Shown here: in pieces, positions 36,221 through 48,344 of the stretch
Layout: each line of letters opens with the position of its first letter
How positions within the stretch are numbered: the first letter of the stretch is position 1
Assembly (NCBI GenBank): GCA_020912385.1
Contig: CP087213.1
Location: 496,001-560,000 of the forward strand
Source of the DNA: Neofusicoccum parvum
Lineage: Eukaryota; Ascomycota; Dothideomycetes; Botryosphaeriales; Botryosphaeriaceae
Reading direction: 5' to 3'
Length of the DNA stretch: 64,000 bases
Made by a program: the position numbers and the translations under genes
The notes under the pieces: model-generated
Database searches by the model: none
The model's input: the letters and a program-made list of their open reading frames with translations, nothing else
Told to the model about the DNA's origin: nothing

Positions 36221-39200
36221 GTGATCTCTTGTCAAGTTCGGCCGTGCCATCACTTTCCTCGATTTCTTGGTGGCACTTTTCGAACGCACCGGGACACGAT
36301 CAAGCGGCTCGGCAAACTCAGTCTTTCCTTTCCAGAAAACGAGTTACATGCCCGTGTCTTACGAAAACATTAGACAATCTTTTTAATAGGCCTTGGAGAA
36401 TACCATGCGTATTGGCCCAGGAGTTCCTTTCTATCGTCGGGGTTCTAGGGATAGCAGCTGGGGACGGTCATACAGCACAAGCGTTATAGATTGGGGCGAG
36501 GGCGCAAATTCACATCAAGTCTGCACACATCCAAAAATGGGGCTTGCACGCCTTTTCTTTACTTGTCTTCGCCTGTCTTTGCGTTGGAAACGGCGTGGGG
36601 CTCTTTCTCTGGGAGATGGCTCTGCAACTTTCACAAGCACAAAGGCTTTTTTTCAGCTTCTTTTGCAACTTTTCTTCTTCTCAATTGTATCAGCAACGTA
36701 GGGATGCGGATGATGGATAGCGACGTGGAAGATCACACAGGGATGATGGTTACTCGAACCTGGAGCATTGGGAAATACGGATGTACTCTAGATCATCAAT
36801 GCACGAACAAAATCGTCAAAACAACGGTTCTACCAGAAGCGCGAGCAAGTAGGTGAAGCTTGGCATGGCGTTGGCATGGTTCCAAGACTTGCGAACCAGT
36901 GTCTGCAGCATGCCGAGTCGTGGATCTTGCATGCTCCGCGATCGCGGTCATGCAAGATGCAGGGAAGTCCCAAAAGAAAAAGAAGGAAAAGGAGGATGGC
37001 TGGCTGCAGCCAACCAACAGCGCCCCCCAAAGGACTGAAAATAGAAGCGGAAATGTGGTCACCGGCTGCACGCGACCCAGTCAGCCAGCCACACTGTATT
37101 GCGCGTTCTTGCAGTAGCTTTATTAGCTACCCGCTACTTCGTAACGCTATTTGTTTGCATGCTGCCCACTGCGACCCCGTATATTTTTCGGCTCGCCGCA
37201 GGAGGCGCGGCCATGATGGAATGCTGATGGCGGGAGGCAAATCTTGTGGGAGGCTGACTCCCTTCCGCTCACCCCCTCATTCAGCCTCAAGTCACTTACT
37301 TTCGGCAGCCCCGCCCACCTGCTTTCGCCCGTTCCCTGTTCCTCGTACGAGAAGCTTGAGTGCTGTTGCGGTGCGGCTGCAGCTGGCGCGAGCGAACCAG
37401 CCTGACCGCTAACGAGCCAACCAGCAGCCGACGAAAACTAAGCAGGCGGTTGAATCTCTGCAAGGTCGGGCGCTCTGGATTCCTGGTGGCAGGCACTAGA
37501 GCGATCCGGAACCACGGTGTGCGTTCTTCTTCCTCTACTCGCGCATGTCTCACACGTGCGTGCCCTCACGCCAACATGCGCAGCCGCGGACGGCTATGCT
37601 ACCTCCTTTTTTGATATTATCAGCCGCGCAACACCTCCCCGGCAGCCTCGAGATCGAAAACGTAGACCGTTGACACCCATCCCCACTATGTCTCGGCATA
37701 CAGCAAGAACAACATTACCATGAACCTCCTTAAGCTTGGCTCTCCGCTTGGCGGTGCAAAAACCCAAAAACGCCAATGCTGAGGCGTTCGATTATCCTTC
37801 CATCGAAGCGCCAGGCGGGCCCCCGTCACACCTGGCGTGGCGCCCCATGCATGGCATCCCCAATCTCAATTCCTTCGGTCCGTTCCTTCCAGCTTCGGCA
37901 ATTGTCGCTGGGTGGCTTGCGCGCGGACGGCGGGTCAGGGCTTGTCTGGACCGTGAGTCCGATTGCAAAAGGGACACACGGACGCACCCAGCGACGGGGC
38001 CTGGGGGAGACTTCGGGGGGGGGGGGGGAGGGGATGAGCTGTCTGGGCCCGGCGCCGGCGCCCTGTTGCGTCATCGACTCTTTTTCTTCCGCCTCTCGGA
38101 TCCCCTAATTTTTTTTTTCTTTCCTTGGTTCGTGGCACTCGCGTTTCTGGGCCTTTCGGCTTCTCGTCCAGTTCCTTCGTGCAAACCGAGCGTGCTCTCA
38201 CCTGTCTTTCGTCTCTCGCTTTGCGAAACAAGGCAACGGCGACGGCCATGCAGGGTGGGCAAGGCCGGGCGCCAAAAGAGTCATGACGGGCGCGATGCAA
38301 GCTGGGTGGGTGTGCTGGTGTGTGCGAGAGTGTTGGGTCTCCACAAGTGATAGGCAAAGCGTGACCAGGTAAACGGAAGGTGAGAGAGACGTGGTAACGT
38401 GGTCGTCAACACGCCGGCGGTGCGCCGCGCCGCAGACGCCACATGCTGCTGGCTGCTTGCTGGGAGCTTCCGTCCGGTGGGTGTGGTGGTGGTATGCGCA
38501 TGAAGAGGCTGCTGCTTTCTGGCTACGCCGCCGCTCCGGTCGCGATCGGCGGCAGCGCAATTTGCGCTCCTAGTCAGCGGAGCCCGCTGCTGCGGTGCTT
38601 GTCTCTCTATCATGCCGCGCGTGTGCACATGCCCGCTCCGCCCGCCCTCCCTCGTCCGCCGCACTTTTTGGGTGTTTCTCCGGCCGGGGGAGGGCGCTGG
38701 TGGGATGGTGGGGATGCGCCGACAATTATTAAAGGGCTACCGCGGCATGCAACACGTGTGCGCGAGGTAGATCAAGGGAAGGGCAGGCAAAGTCGGTAGG
38801 AGGGTAGGGTAAGGCTGTGCTCACAACACGTGTAGCCTCACCTCCTTCTCTCCAATTTCTGCCTTGTCTCTTCGAGAACGCCCTTCCCGCGCGCGCGCTC
38901 TCTATCTGCTACTTTCCCCGATTCCCCCGACCCCTGCCGAGCAAGCGGAACCTTGTCACAATTAGCCATTTTCCCTCGTGGCGTCCATCAGCCGAAATTT
39001 CGTTTGACCTTCCAAGGACAAGGATGATCATCGCCACGCCCACACCCACCTGCGAAGCAGAAATTGTAGTCACATCACGTCATTGGAAGGCGTTCGCCGA
39101 GGAGCAAGAGGTGTGAAAAGCTGACTTTCTTTTTTTCTGTGATCAGCGATCACACTAGAGGTACTTTGCTCCAAGCGAGATGGGCGAGAGTCAACTTCCA

Positions 39201-40607
39201 TTTCCTTAAGCTTTCCTATCTTTATCATATGATGGCGCGCCGCTCCCTCCGCTCTTCGGAGTTTCTCGCGTCTTTCTTGAGTCCGAGAGAGAAGAAAAAA
39301 GCGGTGACTTGGTGCGTGCTCCGTGTGTATCGTGCTCATGTAGGTGTTCCTCCGCCGCCGGAGAAACCTTAACTGCCAACATGGTGTTTTGGTATTTTGT
39401 CTTTCATGACTTGCATCGGATGACTCGGGTGCCTATCTGTCCTTTAACGGGTAGGTGGGCTGCGCGCTTGCTGCACCTCCGCTCCACCCAGGCACGATGT
39501 AAAGTACCGCACAGCTTTCTCGGCGACCACCACGTGTTTCTCGCGTCCGTCTTCTTTTGCTGCTGCTGTTGCCCTTTTTCTCTGAAACGAGAAGGTTGGC
39601 CTGACGGGTTGCCCGCTCCGACCTTCACGAGCTGGAGGATGGAACTGTGGCCATACGAAACCGAGCGTTGATCATTCATGCTGGCCGCTAGCCTTTCGAT
39701 CAGCGCTTCTGGAGACCTTGTTGGTCGTCCTTGACATTCTTCGTCGGCGCGTCGGCAATGCGGTCCGTCCGTCTTCTCCGTGATAGCCGCACCGGAACTC
39801 CCGCGGCTGCCAGAGTCGCGGGTATGCCGCCTCCCGCGCTTTCGGAGTTGTGGCTCTGTCCGGCAAAGATGGCCTCCTTCAGATGGTCCCCATGATCGGG
39901 TTGCGGCTATACTAGCACCGGTATCGATATTCGTAGGGGCTTTCAAGGGTGAGCGCCCTTAGGCATCGTCTCACAAACGGTGGGCCCTCCAACGTGGAAG
40001 CATATCGTAGGATGTGGTCTTCCTATGCTACGGGAGAAGCGACCCTGCTCACACACTGCACCAAGAACTTTTCCCGTCAGCTTGCCAGATCTACGTAGTG
40101 AACTCATATAAATTGTGGGGATTGATGTGATAGTGACGCCCCTCATTGAAATGTACAATGTCTAGCATAGAGTAGATACTTTGGCGTTGCTGCGAGTGCA
40201 GATGTAGTCACAAACGAGTGCTCACCTATGAAGGTCAAAGGTGCTGAATGCGGGTTGCAATTCGCCGTAACTGACATCTAGAAGTGCAACACACCACCCA
40301 AGAATAGTGTTGATAGAGTAAAACAATCCTGCAGTTTTGGGTATTCAATACTATTCTCCCTCACAATACTTGCTTGACCAACTAGTGCCTGCAAAACTCA
40401 CTCCTATATAAACACTTTTTTGCGCGCCTCGTCGGCAATCCTTCCTTCAGAACGCCGCTTATTGTAGATCTCAAGACCGCATGAAGCCGTATGAACCGCT
40501 ATACCCATAAACGCCGGCGCTGTGCTGTAGAAGCAAAAGAAAGCAGCGTGAAAGCTGACCCGTCCACTCGATCTCCGTACCGTTTCCGACAACATCGGCC
40601 CCTGAGC
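36221..40607. other. Long gene-free stretch
   Basis: No protein family is recognised in this 4.4 kb. It includes the glfB 3' UTR, a GC-rich part at 37.1-38.8 kb with a 14-G run (38015-38028), and pyrimidine-rich stretches near 38.85-39.0 kb that look leader-like but precede no convincing gene. The last part probably holds the SOF1 3' UTR. Confidence 0.45.
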
Positions 40608-42008
40608 TTATTGCTCTGTGGCCATGATCATCTTTTCTCTCTCGCTCCTCCTCCGCATCTCGCCCTTGCGAGTATGCCTCCTCTCGTTCTCCTCCTTCCT
40701 CTTGATCGACTTGATTTCCTCCCCCTTGATCTCCCCAGCCTTCTTGATCGTCTTCGGCACGTGGCGGTGGCGGGAAATGCGCTTGATCTCGGGCATGTGC
40801 TTGAAGCGGTTCTTGAGCGCCTCGTCATACTCAAGCTTCTGACGCTCGCGCGCGGACTTGACGCCCTGGCGGGCTGATGCCTTGGCACGCCAGAGACGCA
40901 CGTTGCCGTCGTCGGAGCCGGACAGGATGTAGTTGTTGTCGGGGGACCAGGCGCACGAGAAGACACGCTGCATGCGTTTAGTGTGGTAGATGTCGCGCGA
41001 GTGACCTTGCCCACGGTTCCAGAGCCGGATGCTGCGGTCGTACGAGGCGGACACGAGCTCCTCGCCGGTCGGCGACCAGTCGACGTCCATGACGGCGGCA
41101 ACGTGGTCCTTGAGCACGTTGAGGGAGCGCTTCATATTGCGCATGTCGAAAATGTAGATGTTGTGGTCTTCGCTGCCGCATGCAAAGTTGAAGGCTTCCA
41201 TGGGGTTCCAGGCAATGGCGTTGGCGGCCAGCGTGAGGACCACCTTGTGCAGTGGTGACGATGTGCGCAGATCGTACATGACAATGCTACGGTCCGAAGC
41301 AGCGGAGGCAAGGATTGAGGTCTCAGTCTGGTTGAAGGAGACCGCGTTGATTGTGTCAATAGCGGTGGGCCAAGCAAGCGTCTGCGAAGGATTCGAGGCG
41401 GGGCGCGTAGTATCGTAGATGGAGATCTGACTGTTCGAGGAGACGGCGATGGCGGGGTCAGAGCGGTGGTGGGTGATGCTCGTGAAGGCGCCTTGGCCGA
41501 GCCAAGTTGCCACGGGAGGACTGCCGCTGGTTGTCTGGTACGGGTCGAACATCTTGACCGTCTTGTCCGCACCACAGGACAGGATCTTGCGGTCTCGCGA
41601 CCACGTAAGCCCACGCACAAGATTCTCATGCGCAGAGGCCTGAAACATCTCGTCCTGGCTTGTCAGGTCCCACACCTTCACGACTCCGTCGCCGCTGCCA
41701 CTTGCAAAGTGCTGAAGAGACTCAGGATCCTTGGCAATGGAGTAGACGCCGTCAATGTGGCCCTTGCCAAGCTGGGCAAGGAAGGGCTGGGCAAACATGC
41801 GCTCCATCTTGGTGGCATTGAGGGCGCGTGTATATTCGCGGGCGCGTTCGAACGGATGCAGGGCCGGGTCGAGGTTCCTCGGCGTGCGGGCAACATTCGT
41901 GCCCGGGGCCTGGTAGTCGCTCGCAGAGCGGGAGAGCGCTTTGATTTTCTGCGCATCGTGTTAGCAGCGGGCGCAGGCAGCAGGGGCGCAGCGGGCGCAG
42001 AATACCAT
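40608..42008 (-). CDS. SOF1: SOF1 / DCAF13-like WD40 protein of the U3 snoRNP
   Basis: Two minus-strand coding exons (42008-42006 and 41948-40608) encode 447 residues. The first coding exon is just the ATG. The 57-nt intron has a GTATTC donor and a GCTAAC branch point, and the next exon begins KIKALSRSASDYQ. Sof1 is a component of the small-subunit processome needed for 18S rRNA maturation in the nucleolus. WD40 blades are plain (ASGSGDGVVKVWDLTS, SASYDRSIRLWNRG, LSGSDDGNVRLWRAK). The C-terminal Sof1 region is basic (KHMPEIKRISRHRHVPKTIK), as in the family. The gene is divergent from RPN6, with 236 bp between start codons. Confidence 0.95.
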
Positions 42009-42244
42009 TTTGTGCTGCAGGCGGAGGAGCAAGCGTTCGCCGCGGCGTCGAGAACTTTTGGAGAAAGTGATGGTGCGCTAGGCCGCATCGGACGTAGCGC
42101 GCGGCGGGCAAGCCAGCGCCGACATCACAGCTCTAGCCCGAGCTGCTGCTCAACACCACATCGTCCATCCGCAACCCGCCCCCTCGCCGCCCCGCCCAAG
42201 ACTGCTCCATCTCGTCCCCCCAGCCGCTGTCAACCCCGCCCGCC

Positions 42245-43582
42245 ATGGCCGCCGCCGCCCCCGAAGACGCCACGCGGATAGCAGAAGCGCAGAAGCTGGC
42301 CAAGACGGACCCGGCAAAGGCAGAGCAGGTATTCCGCGACGTGCTGTCCAAGGACCCCGGCTCCAACGATGCTTCCATCAAGAACTTCGAGGCCGCCCTT
42401 GTGTCGCTGGGCGAGCTGTACCGCGACCACAAGAAGACGAACGAGCTGTCGGAGCTCATCCGCCAGACAAGATCAGTGCTGTCATCGTTTGCGAGGGCAA
42501 AGACGGCGAAGCTTGGTATAGCCCGGGATTCTGCGCAAAGAGACCGCGCAGCGTGCTAATCTACTCTCCGTACAGTGCGGCAGCTTCTTGACATGTTCTC
42601 CGCCATTCCCAACACTCTCGAGACCCAGATCACCGTCACCAAGTCGTGCATAGAATGGGCTGTTTCGGAGAGGCGAGGCTTCCTCCGCCAGAACCTCGAG
42701 ACCCGCCTCGTCTCTCTCTACATGCAGAAGCAGTCCTACTACGATGCGCTCACCCTCATCAACAACCTCCTCAAGGAGTTGAAGCGCTTGGACGACAAGT
42801 TGGTGTTGGTTGAAGTCCAGCTTCTGGAGTCGCGTGTCTACCACGCCCTGGGCAACGTTCCTAAGGGCCGCGCTGCTTTGACGTCTGCTCGTACTTCCGC
42901 CGCCTCCGTCTACACGCCTCCGCTGCTACAAGCTGGTTTGGATATGCAGAGCGGCATGCTGCATGCCGAGGATAAGGACTTCACAACGGCATTCTCGTAC
43001 TTCATCGAGGCTATGGAGGGTTACCACTCGCAGGATGAGACACAGAAGGCTACTTCGGCCCTACAATATATGCTGCTGTGCAAGATTATGCTGAACCAGG
43101 CCGACGACGTCAACAACATCATGACGTCGAAGCACGCGCTGAAGTACGCCGGCAAGAATCTGGACGCCATGAAGGCTGTGGCGCGCGCGCACGCAAACCG
43201 CAGTCTCGAGGAGTATGAGCGCTCTCTTTCCGACTACCGCTACGAGCTCGGCTCCGACCGCTTCATCGCTTCCCACCTGCGCCGTCTCTACGATGCTATG
43301 CTCGAGCAGAACCTGATTAAGGTCATCGAGCCCTACAGCCGCGTCGAGATCTCCCACATCGCCAAGCTTGTCGGCCTCGACACCCCGCAGGTCGAGCGCA
43401 AGCTCAGCCAGATGATCCTCGACAAGGTCATCATCGGCGTCCTTGACCAGGGCGCCGGGTGCCTCATCGTCTTCGAGGAGACCGAACGCGACCAGGGCTA
43501 CGATGCAGCCCTGCAGACCATCGAGAAGTTGCACAACGTGGTTGACGTGCTCTACACCAATCAGGCCTCGCTGCTGGAGTAA
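42245..43582 (+). CDS. RPN6: 26S proteasome regulatory subunit RPN6 (PSMD11)
   Basis: Two exons (42245-42515 and 42576-43582) encode 425 residues. The intron is 60 nt with a GCTAAT branch point. Rpn6 is a lid subunit that clamps the 19S lid to the 20S core. The N-terminal two thirds are TPR-like helical repeats. The C-terminal PCI domain is recognisable in SLEEYERSLSDYRYELGSD, HLRRLYDAMLEQNLIKVIEP, YSRVEISHIAKLVGLD and VERKLSQMILDKVIIGVLD. The protein ends with the conserved C-terminal helix. The length matches yeast and human homologues. Confidence 0.97.
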
Positions 43583-44064
43583 AGGACAAAAAAGACGGTG
43601 CATGGTGGATCTTTATGGGAACCAAAGAGGGCGTCCGGGCTTATTCCGCGTCAGGGAGGGGTGGTGTATCATAGTATAGACAGGCGTTCTTAGTTACGCA
43701 AATGCCTTGTCGAGGATGATAATATTATGATCTTGGCACGGCCAATCCTGAACCTAGAGCTCTTTTGATGGAGTGCGGAATACTAGCTACATAGAGAGAC
43801 CTCGATGTTTTGCTTCTGCAACTACAGATATGGTACGTGCGGCAAACCGGGCTTTCAGAAATCGTAAGTGTCATACGCGCTTTAGTGACCGCCAGATCAC
43901 GTCCTTCTCGAGTTTATGTAATCACTGTGGATAGGAAGTTTGTCAGGTTATTCAGCCTTGCCGAGCCCAGGCTGCGTCGCTTACACTCCAACCCCTCATT
44001 TCCAGGTAACCACCATCACTTCTACACACTGAAGTCACCTTTCCCATCCTATACCTCCTCTGCA
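43583..44064. other. Intergenic, RPN6 3' UTR and HET gene leader
   Basis: No gene is recognised. The frame upstream of the HET start stays open back to about 43810 but lacks family resemblance. Confidence 0.5.
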
Positions 44065-46467
44065 ATGGCTGCAAGCGTACCAACATCCATGGAATTTCCC
44101 AACAGGCCAATCAGTCCGCAGACGACGCAACTATCAGCCCAGCTCAGAGCGCTTCTTGATGACGACCAACTCTTCCACCTAGAGCGAAATTTGTCATCGT
44201 ATCAGTACGAAGGAGGCTTTGAGATCGTTGGGAGTGAGTTTGGTGTGGACCCGTCAACAGTGCTCTGTGAACCCTGCAGGAAATTGATGCAGAACCCTCC
44301 GAAGCCGTTCACCAGACGGGACGGGTTCATTGATAACATGAGAAACAGTCCGCCCGCAAAATTTTCGGTTTCGTTTCATTCTACCTTCTTGCAGTTGGTT
44401 GATTGCTGCTACAGCCCAAGGGGGAAGTGCTATTTGTGCCAGCTGTTCTGGCATGGATTCCAAAGAGAGAACATCTGTTGGCGGGAAGTGGGACGGAAAG
44501 TTGAAATTGTGTGGTACAAGAGCAAATTGGAATTACCCTTATGCGAATGCGACGAGAGAATCTACCGTCTACCGTCTCCGTCTCAACTTTACATTCCTTA
44601 CAAGAAGCCTTCCTAGCGGTTCCAACCTAGTGCTCCATGCTGGTAAGAAACTCTGGGGGTTTGAAAACTTGTTAGAGCTAAATCTTTTGAAGGCGATTAC
44701 GGAAACGGTTTGAGCTCTATGAGGATGACGGACAGCACTGAGTCACCTGAGACATTCGCACAGATTGGATACTGGATACAAAATTGTGTTCAGAATCACA
44801 CCAGGTGCCAAAAGCCGCAAGCACCGCGCCACGAGCTTCCAACAAGATTAATTGAAATTAATAACACGGGGAAACGTTTCAAGTTGACGACTGATATGGT
44901 TGAAAACATTAAGTACCTTGCGGTCAGCTACCGCTGGGGCAGCAACAGGACTTGCTACATATTGACGAAAGGGAGGGTTGAGGGAATGATCGAAGGGGCA
45001 TCTACTGCTATTCTCCCAAAGACACTTCGAGATGCTTGTTCCATCGCTAATCGCCTAGGACTTCGGTACCTTTGGGCCGACAGACTGTGCATCTTTCAAG
45101 ACTCCCAGGACGATTGGAGTCACGAGGCATCAAGAATGGCAAACACGTACAAACACGCCTTCTGTACTATTGCTGCGAGCGGAGCAGCCAATGAAAATGA
45201 GGGTTGCTTCACGATGCGGAACGCTCTTGGAATCCAGCCACTAAAGCTTCCATGCATCCCACTTGTGAGTGGTACGATCTCCATCAGAAGTATGGAACCC
45301 AGTTCCACTCAGGTCATTGGAAAACTAGGCCACTTAGCCGATCGTGGATGGGTATTTCAGGAAAGACTCCTCTCATGCCGGACTCTGCACTTTGGCAAGG
45401 AACAAGTTTATTGGGAGTGCATAGAGGTTGAGGGAAGCGAAGCAAAGCCTATTCAAAATCGTTCGCACCCCTTAGACGGGCCTTTGCTGACTGATCTGAC
45501 TGGCTGGAAGGGAAGCAACAATGTCCTCTGGCGAAAGATTGTGCAAGAGTACTCAAGGATGAAGCTCACCCACGAGAGAGACAAGCTACCGGCCCTCTCA
45601 GGAATGGCGCAAAAAATGGAGCACCTGATACAGGATGAGTATCTTGCTGGCGTTTGGAGACGTACGTTACTACAGGATCTTTGCTGGCGAACAGGTTCTT
45701 GTATTGTTGAATTCATCCAGATCCCCAGAAGGCCGAAGGCTTATCGGGCTCCTTCTTGGTCCTGGGCAAGCCTTGATGCAGGAATCAGCTTTGAAGACCC
45801 AGTGTACAACGACATGATATACCTGGCAACCCCGAAAGACGTCTGCGTAGACCTCGCAAGAAGGAATCCATTTGGCGAGGTGCGTGACGCGTGGATACAC
45901 ATGCTCGGTCATCTTATCCCAGTCACTATCAAATTGGATGCTCCTCGCGGGATGATGATGGCGGATTTGCCGTTCCGGAACAAGAGCACTTCTGTTCATC
46001 TTGACGATTACTTGCAAGGTCTGGACGATGAGACAGCAGCAGCTTATTTCTTACCTCTGATTATGAGAGGCGACTCTGGAACTATTCATAGCGTGGTCGG
46101 TCTTGTATTAGTACCAAATGGAACGGCTCCGCCGCTTAGCACGCAAGCGACGCTGACCGCCCCGGAGTTAATCACCAAAGATGACTACCAGAGGGTGGGC
46201 CTATCGACATATATCCTATGGCCTTACGACGCGGACCTTTTCTGCGATTGGCTTTCAGAGAAGACTCCGAAACAAGACATCATCACTTCCCGGGAAGAGC
46301 TTCAGTCGGCGATGTATCAGGAAACACACGAATTCGCAAAGGCCCGATTGAGCGAACAGCGGCCTCGTTTTGGTTATACCATTGAGGTCAACCCAACAGA
46401 GAATATCTTGAGCGGGGCTCACCCATGGATCTGGTCACACACTGCAAGACTCATTAAAAATGGCTGA
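44065..46467 (+). pseudogene. HET-domain gene with a 7-bp duplication frameshift
   Basis: The HET (heterokaryon incompatibility) domain is complete in the last exon: YLAVSYRWG, LPKTLRDACSIANRLGLRYL, WADRLCIFQDSQDDW, FCTIAASGA and RGWVFQERLLSCRTLHFGK. HET domains share a TIR-like fold and trigger cell death after fusion of unlike strains. The first exon (from 44065) contains CEPCRKLM and GKCYLCQLFW, usual upstream of HET domains. At 44563-44576 TACCGTC is duplicated in tandem. It shifts the frame, so the upstream frame stops at 44614-44616. Reading with one copy would join CECDERIYRL to RLNFTFLTRS and continue to a clean intron (44643-44692) and the HET exon. An ATG at 44719 could still give a 582-residue HET protein. 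Confidence 0.8.
44563..44576 (+). repeat. 7-bp tandem duplication in HET exon
   Basis: TACCGTC is repeated twice without spacing. The extra copy accounts exactly for the frame change between the two conserved parts of the exon. Confidence 0.85.
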
Positions 46468-46671
46468 TGGCTAAGAATTATGGGCGAGGAAGGAGAAACA
46501 GGGGTTCAAGAGGACACATGTGCACTGGCATTGTCATGGGACAGAAAGACATCTTGATGATTTTCGAATTTTCCTTGATAAAGGATGAAGATACGGTTGC
46601 GTTTCACGTGTTGGTCATGTGTTTCTCTTCCTTCCACCTCTTTCTGCATCTTTCCCCAAGCCAGTCACCCC

Positions 46672-47334
46672 TCACTTCTGCGAGGCGGCGGCCTTGTCGG
46701 CGGCAATCTTCTTCACGGCCGGCCTGTCCATCAAGCTCTGGTTCCACTTGGAGAAGGTGGGGAACTCCTTGGCGAAGTCGAAGTCGGGCACCAGGAAGCC
46801 GAGGGCCATGTGCCAGGGCACGAAGGCCAGGTCGGCGTACGAGATCTTGTCGCCGACGAGGTAGGGTTTCCCCGTCTTCTGCAGGTGGCGGTCGATGACG
46901 CCGACGACGCGCTTGATCTCGTTGGCGTAGCGGTCGATGGCGGAGGTGATGCCCTTCTCCGGGTGGAAGTAGGTGAACCAGGCCTTCTGGCCGTAGTAGG
47001 GGCCCTGGCCGGACATCTGGAAGTGCAGCCACGACTTCTCCAGGTACTTCTCGGGGGCGGTGTCGGAGTGGAGGGCGTTGGTCTTGTCGTAGGTGTCGAC
47101 CAGGTACTCGATGATGGCGCCGGACTCGAACAGCTTGATGCCGGTGTTGGGGTCCTCGATGGCGGGCACGCGGCCGTTGGGGTTGACCGACTCGTACGGC
47201 TCCTGCTTCATCGCCGGGAAGTCGAGGAACTTGGTCTCGTAGGGGATCTGCAGCTCCTCGAGGATGATGGCGACCTTCCACGGGTTGGGGCCCGTGGCGT
47301 GCGAGTAGAGGACGATGGGCTTGGTGGAGGACAT
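46672..47334 (-). CDS. Glutathione S-transferase, Ure2p-like class
   Basis: A single minus-strand exon encodes 220 residues. The N-terminal thioredoxin-like domain starts with PIVLYSHATGPNPWKVAIIL and contains NPNGRVPAIED and FESGAIIEYL, the cis-Pro and glutathione gamma-glutamyl binding segments. The all-helical C-terminal domain includes GPYYGQKAWF and YLVGDKISYADLAFVPW. The wording matches fungal Ure2p-like GSTs, which conjugate or reduce electrophiles. The Ure2 prion-like Asn/Gln region is absent. The frame is open 32 codons further upstream, but MSSTKP is the natural start and a TATA box lies about 100 bp before it. Confidence 0.93.
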   Translation of the reverse strand: MSSTKPIVLYSHATGPNPWKVAIILEELQIPYETKFLDFPAMKQEPYESVNPNGRVPAIEDPNTGIKLFESGAIIEYLVDTYDKTNALHSDTAPEKYLEKSWLHFQMSGQGPYYGQKAWFTYFHPEKGITSAIDRYANEIKRVVGVIDRHLQKTGKPYLVGDKISYADLAFVPWHMALGFLVPDFDFAKEFPTFSKWNQSLMDRPAVKKIAADKAAASQK

Positions 47335-48344
47335 GGCTGCTGGTGGGGTATGGGGATTTCTTCGGGGAATGAAAGAGGCTTGAGGGGAAGACTGGAGGGT
47401 GGAATTGGGGACTGGGAACGGCGGGTCCAAGAGTTCTTTATAGTGGCCGACGAGGTGCTACGACGTCGCGGGGCAGGGCGTTGGTCAGCGTCATGCGCGG
47501 AGCATTATCGCCTGCCGTGGACGAAAGTGGGCATTTCTTTCAACGGGACGGGGATTAGCTGCATCCCGGAGATCAGATACATGCCGACCCGATTCAATTG
47601 GCTTCGCTGACAAGGCGAATGTGGGGGAGGGGCTCTCGGGCGAGAGAGTGGAAGCTCGAGCTTCCGGGACAGGAGCCCCATTTGTCATGGCTGACAAACA
47701 GCTTCAGCCTCTGGCGCCGTTTGCATCCTGCCCGGGCGTCGAAAGCACGAGTATTACGGACCAGCTTGCTCACTCTTCGCAGCAGTGTCCGAGACGGGCT
47801 TTGTCAGCGGGGAGGGAGTGCACCGGTGAGGCCTCCGGGCTGTCAGCAACCCCAATTTGGGGAGCAGGTGGCTCAGGAATACTACCGCGGGGCGGAGCGC
47901 GCGACCGGGACCGGGGCGGGGAGCGGGCCGGGGCCTCGAGGCTGCTGGGCGATTTAAGCACCGGCACGCCCGCCTGTCGTGCGCGTCGAGCAGCAGCAGA
48001 CGTCGTGACGGCGGCAGCGGCAGGGCAGGGCAGGGCAGGGGTGCAGCTGGCGGAGATCAGCCAGCCCGCCGCCCTGTCGCTCGGGACGCTGCATGGCCAA
48101 GCGCGGATCGTCTGCGGCGGCTGGCGTCTTCTGACAACCGCGGTCTCAGCGGGCAGCATGCGCTCTCTTGCCATCGCGGTGTTCGCAGGCGCAGGCCAGC
48201 CAGGCGCGCGTCAGGCCCCGCAATCGTCGTGTTGCGCGTCGCGTTTTCAGGGGCCGCGACGACGCAGCTTGATTGCGCCTCTCGACAAAACCGCGCCCTG
48301 CCCGGCCGCCGCCGCCGCCGCTGCTGCCATGCCACCCCTCCGCC
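47335..48344. other. Divergent intergenic region, GST and mannosidase promoters
   Basis: The left part carries the GST TATA box; the rest is GC-rich with overlapping open frames of no recognised family, running into the mannosidase leader. Confidence 0.5.
47436..47442 (-). promoter_or_regulatory. TATA box of the GST gene
   Basis: TATAAAG on the minus strand lies about 100 bp upstream of the GST start codon, a normal distance for fungal promoters. Confidence 0.6.

Noticed and set aside
39404..39946. 180-codon minus-strand open frame with a Gln run
   Set aside because: The Gln run comes from a short CTG/TTG repeat; the rest has no family resemblance.
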